Below, one piece after another: positions 1 through 8,251 of a stretch of DNA of 64,000 bases. Made by a program: the position numbers and the translations under genes. Position 1 is the stretch's first letter. Each line of letters opens with the position of its first letter. Under the pieces are notes generated by a model that worked only from the letters and a program-made list of their open reading frames with translations, made no database searches and was not told where the DNA came from. The stretch lies in the NCBI GenBank assembly GCA_023515795.1, contig JALGPX010000015.1:1-64000 (forward strand), in the 5' to 3' direction. The DNA comes from Amoeboaphelidium occidentale (lineage: Eukaryota; Aphelidiomycota; Aphelidea).

Positions 1-76
1 TGCTCAAATTCCTCTTTAGTGCTATGGCTAATACTCATGTTTTGGAAAAAATTTGTACCGAATCAAGGAGGAGATA
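1..76. repeat. 76-bp direct repeat, copy 1
   Basis: Bases 1-76 are identical to 7893-7968 in the same orientation, and identity stops at base 77. On the minus strand both copies contain an ATG (38-36 here) opening the short frame MSISHSTKEEFEQ, which runs off the window in this copy. The repeat may extend to the left of the window. Nothing else recognisable is seen between 77 and the Crinkler stop at 337. It may be a genuine flanking repeat of the accessory block, or an assembly overlap of about one k-mer length. Confidence 0.9.
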
Positions 77-336
77 AGAGGCTGAGTCAAAATTCTTAAT
101 GAAAGACATCTAGTTTATCAGAAATCGCTTGACCATATATATAATAAGTGATGAGGTTTTAGGAATCGTTTTATCGTGATACTTTTAAGCGCCATGATGA
201 TCAACCACGCATATACAAATCTTTATTAATGCAAACACCAGCCTACATTTGTCATGTTAACAATAAATTCAAACGTTACTCCGTGATACCGATAAGATTC
301 TCTTCCACCAACATATAACTGCATGACACCATAAGA

Positions 337-2766
337 TCAAAATGGCGAGGCGACTAAGTGACGCTGATCTGCCGGCAACCATTCGCTTATCGCTTCCACT
401 GCTTCTTTTCCAAGGAGATAGCATCCAAGGCGTGAAGTCAAATCTAGGCGAACAACCCAATTATTTCCCACTTTACGCATCACAGGACGCTTTGTTCTAA
501 TTGACCCATAAAACGGAAACTCTCCACAAAAAAACAGAAACGGCGAAGTAGAATTCATCTCTAAGTATGGCCGTATTCTTGTTTCCTTGTTTGCGAATGA
601 ACCATACCATTCATTTAGGTCGGTATACTTGAGGTTGGCGATCCTGTCGTTTGAACTAACATAGAAATGACCTTGCTTGCCTCTTTTAGTGAAAGAGCTT
701 TTGCCACAATAACCAATGAACCGATAAAATCCATCCGGTCCGGTCTTATTAGCTGGAAGTACGTAAAACTCTGATTCAGACTTACCACATGTCATCGCGA
801 AAAAACCATCATCCACTGAGTCCTCTATCGCTATAAATCTAGGCGTAGGAAGATGAACAAACGCTCTTCGAAAACTCTCTGGAATCTCGTTCCAAGCCGC
901 ATCTCCTTGAGGAATCTCTTTCCACCAACCCATTCGGAATCGCAAACCGACAAACTTGTCTAGCATCTTGCCGCGCGAGCTGGCATCCAGAGCCCATTGA
1001 GTGGGCGGTCCCAGAATGAGCTTGGTACAATGTTTCATGAACACCATGCGAGCAGCCTTTTTGTTTATAAAAACGTTCACAGCAGCTTCCAGAACTAAGG
1101 GCTCAGTAAGCCAATAAGTCGCGGCAATAGAATTAGCCAACGCGAGCGGGCGTTTCAGCGATACAAGAGCTGTACTGATCAGATCCGCGTCGTCAACATC
1201 TACCAGAACTTCACATGCTTGAAGTTTTGGAGCTGAAAAAAGGTAATTCGCCAATATATCAATGCAATACTCGCCCGGTGTTTTTGAGTCCATCGAATCT
1301 CCAGTCTGAATATCTCTTAATATTTCTGCGTAATCCAAGACCCGCTGCCAAAAGCTTGATAGGGTTAACGCATCAGTACCTTCAACAAACTTCGTCTGGG
1401 ATTTCACGTATTCTTCCAAGACAGTTTCAAATCTGTCCTGTTTTCTTATTTCCAGCCATTCCATAAAAGTCGTAATTAATCGCGGTCGCCCCTGTAGAAA
1501 ATAGCAGGCTTTTAGTAGAGCAGCAGGCGTTGCTGAACGTAATGAAGTGTAATCAGGCTCCTCGGCATACAATTCTATCAATTTCTTGATATCTTCGAAA
1601 GTATAATGCTGGAAATCTGTAAAAACGCTAACCTCACTACGTTTTGCAACTCCTGTCAGAAATATACTGATGTCTTTAAGGCGTAATGCAGTTCCACACC
1701 AGAAAGAACACGCACCCATGGTACTTACTGTTTCCACCAAAACACGTAATAACGGTCGCTCCGACTGTCCTGCGCTACTTTTAAAACGATTCTTCATCTT
1801 CTCTATCAATATTTGTGCCTCATCAAAAAGGCAAGTAAACTTATTGCTGCCCGTTAAGCTCTTTTCTACCATCAATGATAACTCTTTTGCTGAGCATCTC
1901 AAAAGCTCCATCATGAAGAACTTACTGGTAGACTGAAATGACGCCGAACATTGAAGCGACAAAAAGCGATACATTGTTGCGGGCTTCAGGTGATTCAGCA
2001 GAGAAACACGAGCCACCACAAGAGCATAAAAGTACTTCACTGCGGTTTCTTTCAAGAAATCGTTTGGACCATCCTCTTTTTCAAGCATTTCGCACATATT
2101 CTTGAAGTCACGGTGGCTGTAACAATCAATGTACAGACTTTTGTGATGTAGACCGATGTCGATGCAGGTCCTGCTTTTTCCGCAGCCGCTAACTCCAGCG
2201 AGTACAGTTACACTACCACCGTCGAAACATTGTTGCGAAATTCGTTCATATGGCATTTGGATTTCCAATTTAGCCAACCGCTCCTTTATGCGCGGATCGT
2301 ACAACGGAGTTGCTTCACGCTCCAGTAGAACGAGCTCTTCTATTTCAGCCGCGCCATCAATTTCCATAGGAGTACCACTGTCAGCTGAGCCGTGGGCAGC
2401 GATATCTTCTTCCGATTTGGACCGAATAGATCCTCCTGGCAACTCCGATAGGAATTCATCAACGACATCCTTAACAGAGGGTTGAGTCGCTGATTGAGGA
2501 GGAGGCGATGTGCGAATTTCCAGAGCCAAGCCACCCTCTATGAAGTATTCTTCAGGAATCGCTTGAAAGTCAGCCATCGTGGCGATTTGCTCATCCGAAT
2601 GAGGCTTGTACAGTTGAATAAAAGCAGAAGCAACAGGAATGGCGTCGCCAAAGTCGGCTTTGATTAAATTTTGTAATTGGCCAATGCGCTCAATCTCCCC
2701 TAACTCAATTTCCTTAGGTATTTCTTCATAGACAACGTTCAGGAATTTCTTTTGATGAGTTGTCAT
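337..2766 (-). CDS. Crinkler-like effector: header domain plus P-loop NTPase
   Basis: An 809-residue intronless protein from the ATG at 2766. The start was chosen because a paralogous N-terminus at 4489 begins at the same residue (MTTHQKK against MTTYQRK). Residues 1 to about 85 look like the ubiquitin-like Crinkler header, with a LQNLIKAD...FIQLYKP pattern like the family's DLKKAIKAE...LQLFLAK. A low-complexity linker (about 90-150) leads to a Walker A motif GVSGCGKS near residue 190 and a Walker B-like LFDEAQ near 310. This is the header-NTPase layout known for CRN/CR proteins of oomycetes, chytrids and Rozella. I recognise no nuclease motif in the C-terminal third. No signal peptide is evident, as is common for this family. 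Known relatives are thought to act in host nuclei or in conflict between genomes; the role here is inferred. The gene lies in the accessory block with a decayed paralogue and a Fanzor relic. Confidence 0.7.
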   Translation of the reverse strand: MTTHQKKFLNVVYEEIPKEIELGEIERIGQLQNLIKADFGDAIPVASAFIQLYKPHSDEQIATMADFQAIPEEYFIEGGLALEIRTSPPPQSATQPSVKDVVDEFLSELPGGSIRSKSEEDIAAHGSADSGTPMEIDGAAEIEELVLLEREATPLYDPRIKERLAKLEIQMPYERISQQCFDGGSVTVLAGVSGCGKSRTCIDIGLHHKSLYIDCYSHRDFKNMCEMLEKEDGPNDFLKETAVKYFYALVVARVSLLNHLKPATMYRFLSLQCSASFQSTSKFFMMELLRCSAKELSLMVEKSLTGSNKFTCLFDEAQILIEKMKNRFKSSAGQSERPLLRVLVETVSTMGACSFWCGTALRLKDISIFLTGVAKRSEVSVFTDFQHYTFEDIKKLIELYAEEPDYTSLRSATPAALLKACYFLQGRPRLITTFMEWLEIRKQDRFETVLEEYVKSQTKFVEGTDALTLSSFWQRVLDYAEILRDIQTGDSMDSKTPGEYCIDILANYLFSAPKLQACEVLVDVDDADLISTALVSLKRPLALANSIAATYWLTEPLVLEAAVNVFINKKAARMVFMKHCTKLILGPPTQWALDASSRGKMLDKFVGLRFRMGWWKEIPQGDAAWNEIPESFRRAFVHLPTPRFIAIEDSVDDGFFAMTCGKSESEFYVLPANKTGPDGFYRFIGYCGKSSFTKRGKQGHFYVSSNDRIANLKYTDLNEWYGSFANKETRIRPYLEMNSTSPFLFFCGEFPFYGSIRTKRPVMRKVGNNWVVRLDLTSRLGCYLLGKEAVEAISEWLPADQRHLVASPF

Positions 2767-3515
2767 TTTTGCAAAGAAAGGATTCCCGAACGACGACTGG
2801 CACAACAACAGTGATCCACCAATCAAAGACGATGCTTGGTCGCGATCGTTGAATCTGCGATGTTTGAAAGAGTTGGGCTACGAGATCACGTCCGAAATGG
2901 TCTGTCTTGGAGAAGAAATCGACATGGCTGTTTCAAGTGGCTTGCGTGATGATGGCGCAGTCGCACTCTTCGTCGGTTGTTGAAGAAGTCATGTAGCCTT
3001 GGAATAGTGAGATTCTATTTGACTCGTTGACTTTGTGAAGTTAACGTTAGTAAGTAAGTACTTAGCGAATAAACTACACGTTAAACCGGCGTTTCGAACT
3101 CAGTTAATACATTTCTTCACAAGTGAACGTTGAAGGATACTTTTCTGATGATTCGCTGAACGGTTTCAAAAGAACTAGCAACGAGACAAAGGTTGTCATG
3201 AAGCAGATACTAGATGATGATGCGGCGGTAAAGAGCAGTGATATTTTGCGCAATCTACAAGAAGGTCTCTTGGAGATCTACTTAGGATCTTTTGCAAGAC
3301 AGCAATGATCCGATATGATCAGTAAATAACATTCTGACTGGGCTGATAAGTTATGGTAGAAACAAGTACATATTTTATGGCATAATATTTTCAAATTTTA
3401 TTAATTAATCCCAAGGGTGAAGGATATCAAGGTGTAAAGGTCAAACGTGCAAATGGGAAAACTGAAAAGGCGAATTTCTCACACGCAGAATCCTCTTAAA
3501 AGGGTCCATCGGGCA
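2767..3515. other. Intergenic, no supported gene
   Basis: About 750 bp separate the Crinkler start from the next short minus-strand frame. A 61-codon plus-strand frame (3123-3308) opens only with GTG and matches nothing I recognise. Near 3411-3475 the sequence contains words such as AAGGTGTAAAGG that recur around the kinase relic near 53.7 kb. No RNA gene is seen. Confidence 0.5.
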
Positions 3516-3767
3516 TCACATTGTGACTGCATCCCAATTGACCGTGCGACTCCATTTACCTGACTGAATTTCAACATCATCGTCCGAGTCTTCGTATTCA
3601 GGATCTTCATAATCAGCCTTTGCGACGACATTACCAAGGGATAAAATATGAAGCTTCAATTTCTGGAGATTATCTGCGTCAAGGTGAATCATATCCTGGA
3701 ACGGGCGAAGATTTTGAGGAAACACCTTGGTAGGAATGCACAGTACGTAGGAGGGCGTTTTGCGCAA
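3516..3767 (-). CDS. Short acidic open frame, unrecognised
   Basis: An 83-codon frame with an acidic tail (YEDPEYEDSDDDVEIQ). I do not recognise it. It lies directly downstream of the Crinkler N-terminal relic on the same strand and could be a surviving distal piece of that gene, or chance. No splice link to the relic could be demonstrated. Confidence 0.25.
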   Translation of the reverse strand: MRKTPSYVLCIPTKVFPQNLRPFQDMIHLDADNLQKLKLHILSLGNVVAKADYEDPEYEDSDDDVEIQSGKWSRTVNWDAVTM

Positions 3768-3867
3768 AGGATGAGGAAGAAATTCTGGGGTTCTGTGGAT
3801 TTGGGCAGCTAAGGTTCAGAATAATACGAGGCATAGCAGTAGTGCTTTTGGAAAACATTTGCTGGTC

Positions 3868-4489
3868 TTACTCCAATCCAATATTAGAGATATCGACAGG
3901 GGGAGGACCGCTTTCAATTGGAGTATTCGAAACACTGCCAACAGGAGTCAAATACTTCTTCATTAGCTTGCTCTGGTTTATACTAACAGATAGCACTCGT
4001 CCGACCAAAGAATTCCCTGGAGCAGAGGGAGGAGGCGATGCGGGAATTTCCAAAGTCAAGCCGCCCTCTATGAAGTATTCTTCATGCTCTTGGGATTTGA
4101 TAGTATCTATAAACAAAATACACACAAAGGACAATGAATGCAAGTTATTTATTAAAAGACATTCATAGTTTAATTTTATACTAATCGAGATACTTCCGAA
4201 TTCGTTCGATGAAACTGGTCTATCGAGCTAACTGGTTTGATCACTTGTGACTATTTGCAGCATTATTCCCAACACAAGAATCTCTTCGAAATCCACCACT
4301 GTAGCAATTTTCTCATCTGGGTAGGATTTTTACAGCTGAATTAGAGCAGGAGCTACAGGAATGGCGTCTGAAATGGTCTGTATTGATTAGATCTTGCAGA
4401 TCGCTGATGTCTTCAATGTTATGTGTTTTAATTCTGGTGGGATGATCTCCATATACCACGTTTAGGTATTTCCTTTGATAAGTTGTCAT
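3868..4489 (-). pseudogene. Relic of a second Crinkler N-terminus
   Basis: Two separated minus-strand pieces match the Crinkler at 337-2766. The first, from the ATG at 4489, encodes MTTYQRKYLNVVYG... and corresponds to its first 35 or so residues. It then changes frame, and the matching DAIPVAPA piece continues in another frame that meets a TAA after about 12 codons. The second (about 4080-4000) encodes EEYFIEGGLTLEI and a proline-rich stretch, matching residues about 72-90 of the intact protein. The frame change and internal stop mark it as a decayed duplicate. The NTPase part is absent. The copies diverge noticeably, so the duplication is not recent. Confidence 0.75.
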
Positions 4490-4794
4490 TTTTGGAACAA
4501 GTATGTACCAAAACGGCATAGTAGAATCCGTAAATTTCATGGAACTCTAGCTATCACTTAAGCAGCGTTAGACAAGAATGAAATCTTGTTAGTAATCAAT
4601 ATATATGTTTCTCAGTAAAATTTCTGTTAAAAGTAAATAGGGTTGGTTTCAGCGTAATCACACTAGGAAGTAATTTCTTCTGAAAGAATGTGGAAGTAGA
4701 GAGCATAATAGGAGTTTGCAAGAAACAACAAGGCCTATAACAGAGAAAGATTTCCATTAAAGAACAATACGCCAAGGGCCTACTATGTCTTAAT

Positions 4795-5096
4795 TCATAT
4801 TAAGATGAACGGCCTGCTTGTTTCCACTGTGGCGTCTACCATGAACATCAACCACGAAGCGAAACTAAATCCAGGAGCCAATACTGAACCAAAAATTAAG
4901 ACCGCAAGCCTGGCAGTTTCTACTCCAACAAACCTAGTCCTCACATTCGTAGGAAGCAAAATATCAACTTGTCTTAAATCAAAAGCCCAGCCCGAGTTTG
5001 CTTGCAGCTGAACCCTCTGTTATTGTCCCGTACGTTTACCAGCTCATCTTTGCTTTTTAGTGCATTAAGCAGCGACCAGTACAGTAAAGAACTTGG
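4795..5096 (-). pseudogene. Two-exon membrane-protein fragment, ferroportin-like
   Basis: A 57-nt piece (5096-5040) and a longer piece (5007-4795, ending TGA) read in frame through a 32-nt GT...AG intron (5008-5039, with AATAAC as possible branch site). The product has about 89 residues. It contains GWAFDL, RTRFVGVETA and a hydrophobic run LAVLIFGSVLAPG. The GxWxFDL...RxxFxGVExA arrangement recalls the C-terminal half of SLC40 ferroportin iron exporters. That assignment is tentative. The piece upstream of 5096 was not found; a TTTAG acceptor sits exactly at that edge. It is either a truncated gene or a relic in the accessory block. Confidence 0.35.
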
Positions 5097-5373
5097 CTAA
5101 ATTTCAATAGTGCTGTTTGAAGCGCTCATGATACAGAACCAAACTCTTAATGCTACGATCGACAATGACGCTAATGGTCTTTGATGCATTCAAAGTAAAA
5201 GTGCTAAAGAACAGCTGCGCGTGACCACTGTTTATTTCACATGTTGGATCTCATCACAACATTGAGACACGAGAAGTTTATGATTACAAGGAATCAACGG
5301 TTGTTTTATCAGTTAGTATATAGAGTGTATTTCTGAGAAACCTAATGATCACATTGTCGAGAAAGAAAAAGAG

Positions 5374-5412
5374 GAGTACTGGCTGAGCTCTTGCATCGCC
5401 CAGCCAGTACTC
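5374..5412. repeat. 12-bp perfect hairpin upstream of Fanzor
   Basis: GAGTACTGGCTG (5374-5385) is followed by a 15-nt spacer and its exact reverse complement (5401-5412). It could form a cruciform or an RNA stem-loop. It lies about 290 bp before the proposed Fanzor start and may mark an element end or an untranslated-region structure. Confidence 0.85.
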
Positions 5413-5499
5413 TTCCTTCCTGAGCTGAAACAAAGTAATAGAAACGAGTGAGGAACGAACGAGTGTTAACCAAAAACATTTTCCGCTGCGCAGCATTTG

Positions 5500-5525
5500 G
5501 TTAGATTACCTGCAGGTAATCTAAC
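5500..5525. repeat. 26-bp perfect palindrome
   Basis: The left arm GTTAGATTACCTG (5500-5512) meets its exact reverse complement (5513-5525) with no spacer. A 10-bp palindrome GCTGCGCAGC lies just before it (5485-5494). Such a structure could be a symmetrical protein-binding site or two abutting ends of a mobile element. No second copy of either arm was seen elsewhere in the block. Confidence 0.9.
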
Positions 5526-5698
5526 GGTGCTTGATCGAGAAAACCCCATTATTGACACCCGTTCCAGCAAGCCCAATTGTTGTCGTTTCAGCCTTCTGGT
5601 AATCATGCCAAATAGTTCTAAACCACTTGAAACAATCTTTGAAGCGTCTAATCTGCATCATCGCCACAAATTTGTTATGCATCGAAATTCTTTCAGAG

Positions 5699-7820
5699 AT
5701 GAACGGGTTAAGAAGATCTAGAAGGCTCGTGAATATGGCCCCCACTATTGATGATGTTGACGAAGATGACGAAGATGATGATGAGATTATTATTGATGTT
5801 GATGATGAGATTGTTATTGATGTTGAGAATGTTGAGGATGACAATAATAATGAGGATAATGAGAGCGAAGGAGCTCCAGAGCCGGCGGGTTTTGCACAAC
5901 GAGAGTATGAAAAGATTTCTACTGTGTCCTGCGGCTTGCGTGGCCTTGTCAAGAATAAAAAGTTACTTCCTGTTATACGAGATGTGGTTGAACAAATCAA
6001 CACGATTCTATTCCATGGCTCCCGATTGCTTAACATCTACTTGATAAGGCAGCGCTCAAAAGGAAGAGATATTGTGCTGCTGACTACTGGGCTGAATGGA
6101 AAGTTGAGACATTTCTTTACTGCTCTTTTAACTTCGCGCAACAGAATCAATTACGATCCAGATGTTGTTACAGCTGCTAATGAGTATTGTGCAATGGCAG
6201 ACGCTCATGATATTGATTTTGATTCTACTGCTGGTATTACTTCTTTGCTAAATAATGCTGTTCAAAATTATGAAGTATCTTTAATGAATAGTGTTACAAC
6301 TACAGTCCATGGGAGAATTCTCCGCTAGTAAAGACACATGTTAGAAATTCGCTGTTCAGTTTGTTTCAGAAATAAGAAAAGAGCAACAGCTGGGACCAAG
6401 TATATCATGAGTTATCTGGCGTGGCAAGCTAACGAGAGGGCAGATAAGCCAGAGTTTCCATTAGTGTTAGATACGTTCTTGGCTAGAAACAATGACTTTC
6501 GTGTCGTTGTATTGGCTGCTCTACTAACTGCTCGAGTTGAATTGTATTCCCAGACATACGCTTCTGATTACTCTCTTTCCAAAGAGTTTATTAAAAAGAA
6601 CTGGTACAAGTACTTTCCTTTACTGTTTCATATTTTGAGTTATTTTAATGAACACTCTACTGCCGATGCTCAAGGCAGATTACTCGAGAGACGTCGTGGA
6701 AGAGGTTTGAGGACGTTTACCTTAGTTCCCTTGACGAAGATGAGAAATGGATTTGTATTAGTTGACACAACGTTGTTAGGAGAGATTTTGGCTTTTGCTT
6801 CCGCTCGTGGACGGAACCGGGTTCCAAAGTCATTTCCAGGAAAGTTGGGTATCATTCAGAGGAATCAGACGATTTTACGAAACCAAGGAAAATACTGGAA
6901 AGATGTAATGAAGATTGACAAGTTATCCAATTCGTCGAAAAAATTTAGCTTTTCGATTAATACAGATGGGGTATCAGCTAGAGTGCATTATAAGAAAACT
7001 TGTTATACTTCTGATTTGGGGAGAGATGGTTTCAAGATTTTTGGAGATAAAGAATACGTGCCTCTTGATGTTGAGAACAGAAGGAAAGTCGGGCTTGATC
7101 CCGGAAGAAAAGATATGTTCTCTTGTCACGACGGCTCCAAAAAGTCGTATCATTGCTCTGGAAAGGAATGGAGAGTAATTTCGGGAGCTAAAAGCTCAAA
7201 ACAAAAGAGAGATTTGTGGATTTCAAAAAGGGACGATATCCAGACTATTAAATCTGGTATGCCTTCAGCCAAGGTTTTTACTGTTCAGGGATTCTCACAA
7301 TATCTCGGAGTTGTATTGGAAGATCATTCACGTTTGTTTGCTTTTTTACGGTTCATTGAAGTGGCGTCAACTGAGAAGAAAAATTGACATAAGAAGACAG
7401 AAGGCCTACGATGTTTTGTGCAAAAGAATTGCTGGAGAGAAATTGGATTCCATTGTTGCTTATGGTTCAGCAAAGTTTTCTGGTTCAAGTCGTGGAAGCC
7501 CACCCATCCCAACTACTCACCTCTACAAGAAGTTATTAGAGAAGAAGGTTTGTGTTCGTTTGGTTTGGGAACATTGGACTAGTGTGGTGTGTTCTGTTTG
7601 TCACAACGATTTGCCTAAAGGAAAGAAATAGAGAGTGAAAATATGCCCAATTTGCAAGATGTACTGGAACAGAGATGTTAATGCAGCGTCAAACATCAGG
7701 CAGATATTTCTTTTCATGAATGGCAATAATGGACAAAGACCAATGCAATTTAGAACGTTCAAAGAACGAATGTTGGCCAGCAGCGCATCGAATCCTGCAA
7801 TACCAAAGGACGGTCAATAA
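5699..7820 (+). pseudogene. Broken Fanzor (eukaryotic TnpB-like RNA-guided nuclease)
   Basis: Three frames together spell a Fanzor protein. It starts at ATG 5699 with a basic RRSRR patch and a long acidic stretch, then a helical N-terminal region. The RuvC-I motif GLDPG has its aspartate at 7096-7098. It continues with YGSAKFS and SPPIPTTHLYKKLL, then WEHWTS at about 7570, which occupies the place of the relocated glutamate typical of Fanzors. A CSVC...CPIC zinc ribbon follows (about 7589-7655), then RDVNAASN with the RuvC-III aspartate at 7674-7676. Breaks are a tandem TAG-TAA at 6326-6331, a frame change around 7340-7385 (a T6 run sits at 7342-7347), and a TAG at 7629 between the two CxxC pairs. 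All three catalytic acidic positions survive. No transposase lies beside it. Fanzor guide RNA normally overlaps the gene's 3' end, so 7600-7970 is the place to look. Confidence 0.85.
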
Positions 7821-7892
7821 GCTGAGGATAGGGGTGAAGAGAATACGTTCTCGGCAAGTCTCGTGTTTATGGATTGATCTTTAGGATATTCC

Positions 7893-7968
7893 TGCTCAAA
7901 TTCCTCTTTAGTGCTATGGCTAATACTCATGTTTTGGAAAAAATTTGTACCGAATCAAGGAGGAGATA
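7893..7968. repeat. 76-bp direct repeat, copy 2
   Basis: Identical to bases 1-76. On the minus strand, the ATG at 7930 opens a 38-codon frame beginning MSISHSTKEEFEQEYPK and ending near 7814, just past the Fanzor end. The repeat abuts the 91-bp duplicated ATPase 3' end (7966-8056). The two copies bracket 7.8 kb holding the Crinkler genes and the Fanzor. Confidence 0.9.
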
Positions 7969-8056
7969 TTCTATAGCTTGGAGTCTTTACCATGTATTCT
8001 TCACTTGATTTCTTTACTTTTCCCAAGTTTTCCCATTCAGTATCATCAAGACCTAA
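7966..8056. repeat. Duplicate of the ATPase gene 3' end, before an N
   Basis: This 91-bp stretch is identical to 8254-8344, which encodes the last residues of the P5A ATPase on the minus strand. It ends at the single N at 8057. Upstream of the match the two copies are unrelated: this one adjoins the 76-bp repeat, the other the tail of a plus-strand coding frame. It looks like the end of one contig, or of a different allele, joined without merging. Confidence 0.85.
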
Positions 8057-8057
8057 N

Positions 8058-8216
8058 GAGGATTACGTGAAATTAGACGATAGACGCCTGTCAACTCGTA
8101 GCGAATCTGGACCATTTGAAGAGATGAAGGCGATGTCAAGGTCCAATTTGCTATCTTCAGTTTCTTTTGAAACAAATAGCTCCGATGTATCTAAAAAACG
8201 ATGGAGTATGTGGTAA
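8058..8216 (+). CDS. C-terminal end of an unidentified protein, cut by the N
   Basis: From the N at 8057 an open frame runs 52 codons to a stop at 8214-8216. The product is hydrophilic and Ser-rich (EDYVKLDDRRLSTRSES ... KKRWSMW). It converges on the P5A ATPase with 35 bp between stop codons, the usual spacing in this window, which supports it as the real end of a neighbouring gene whose body is missing. I recognise no family. It implies that the true left neighbour of the ATPase is this gene rather than the Fanzor block, at least in one haplotype. Confidence 0.5.
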   Translation, partial: EDYVKLDDRRLSTRSESGPFEEMKAMSRSNLLSSVSFETNSSDVSKKRWSMW

Positions 8217-8251
8217 AATATGTAAAAACACAATAAATCAAGAAATTTTGA

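Noticed and set aside
3123-3308. 61-codon plus-strand gene
   Set aside because: It opens only with GTG and has no recognisable similarity.
5521-6036. Minus-strand serine/isoleucine-rich gene opposite the Fanzor start
   Set aside because: It is the complement of the Fanzor acidic GAT/GAA tract; its Ser and Ile runs arise from that repeat.
1-7968. LTR retrotransposon with 76-bp LTRs
   Set aside because: No reverse transcriptase, integrase, primer-binding site or polypurine tract, and the repeats are too short.
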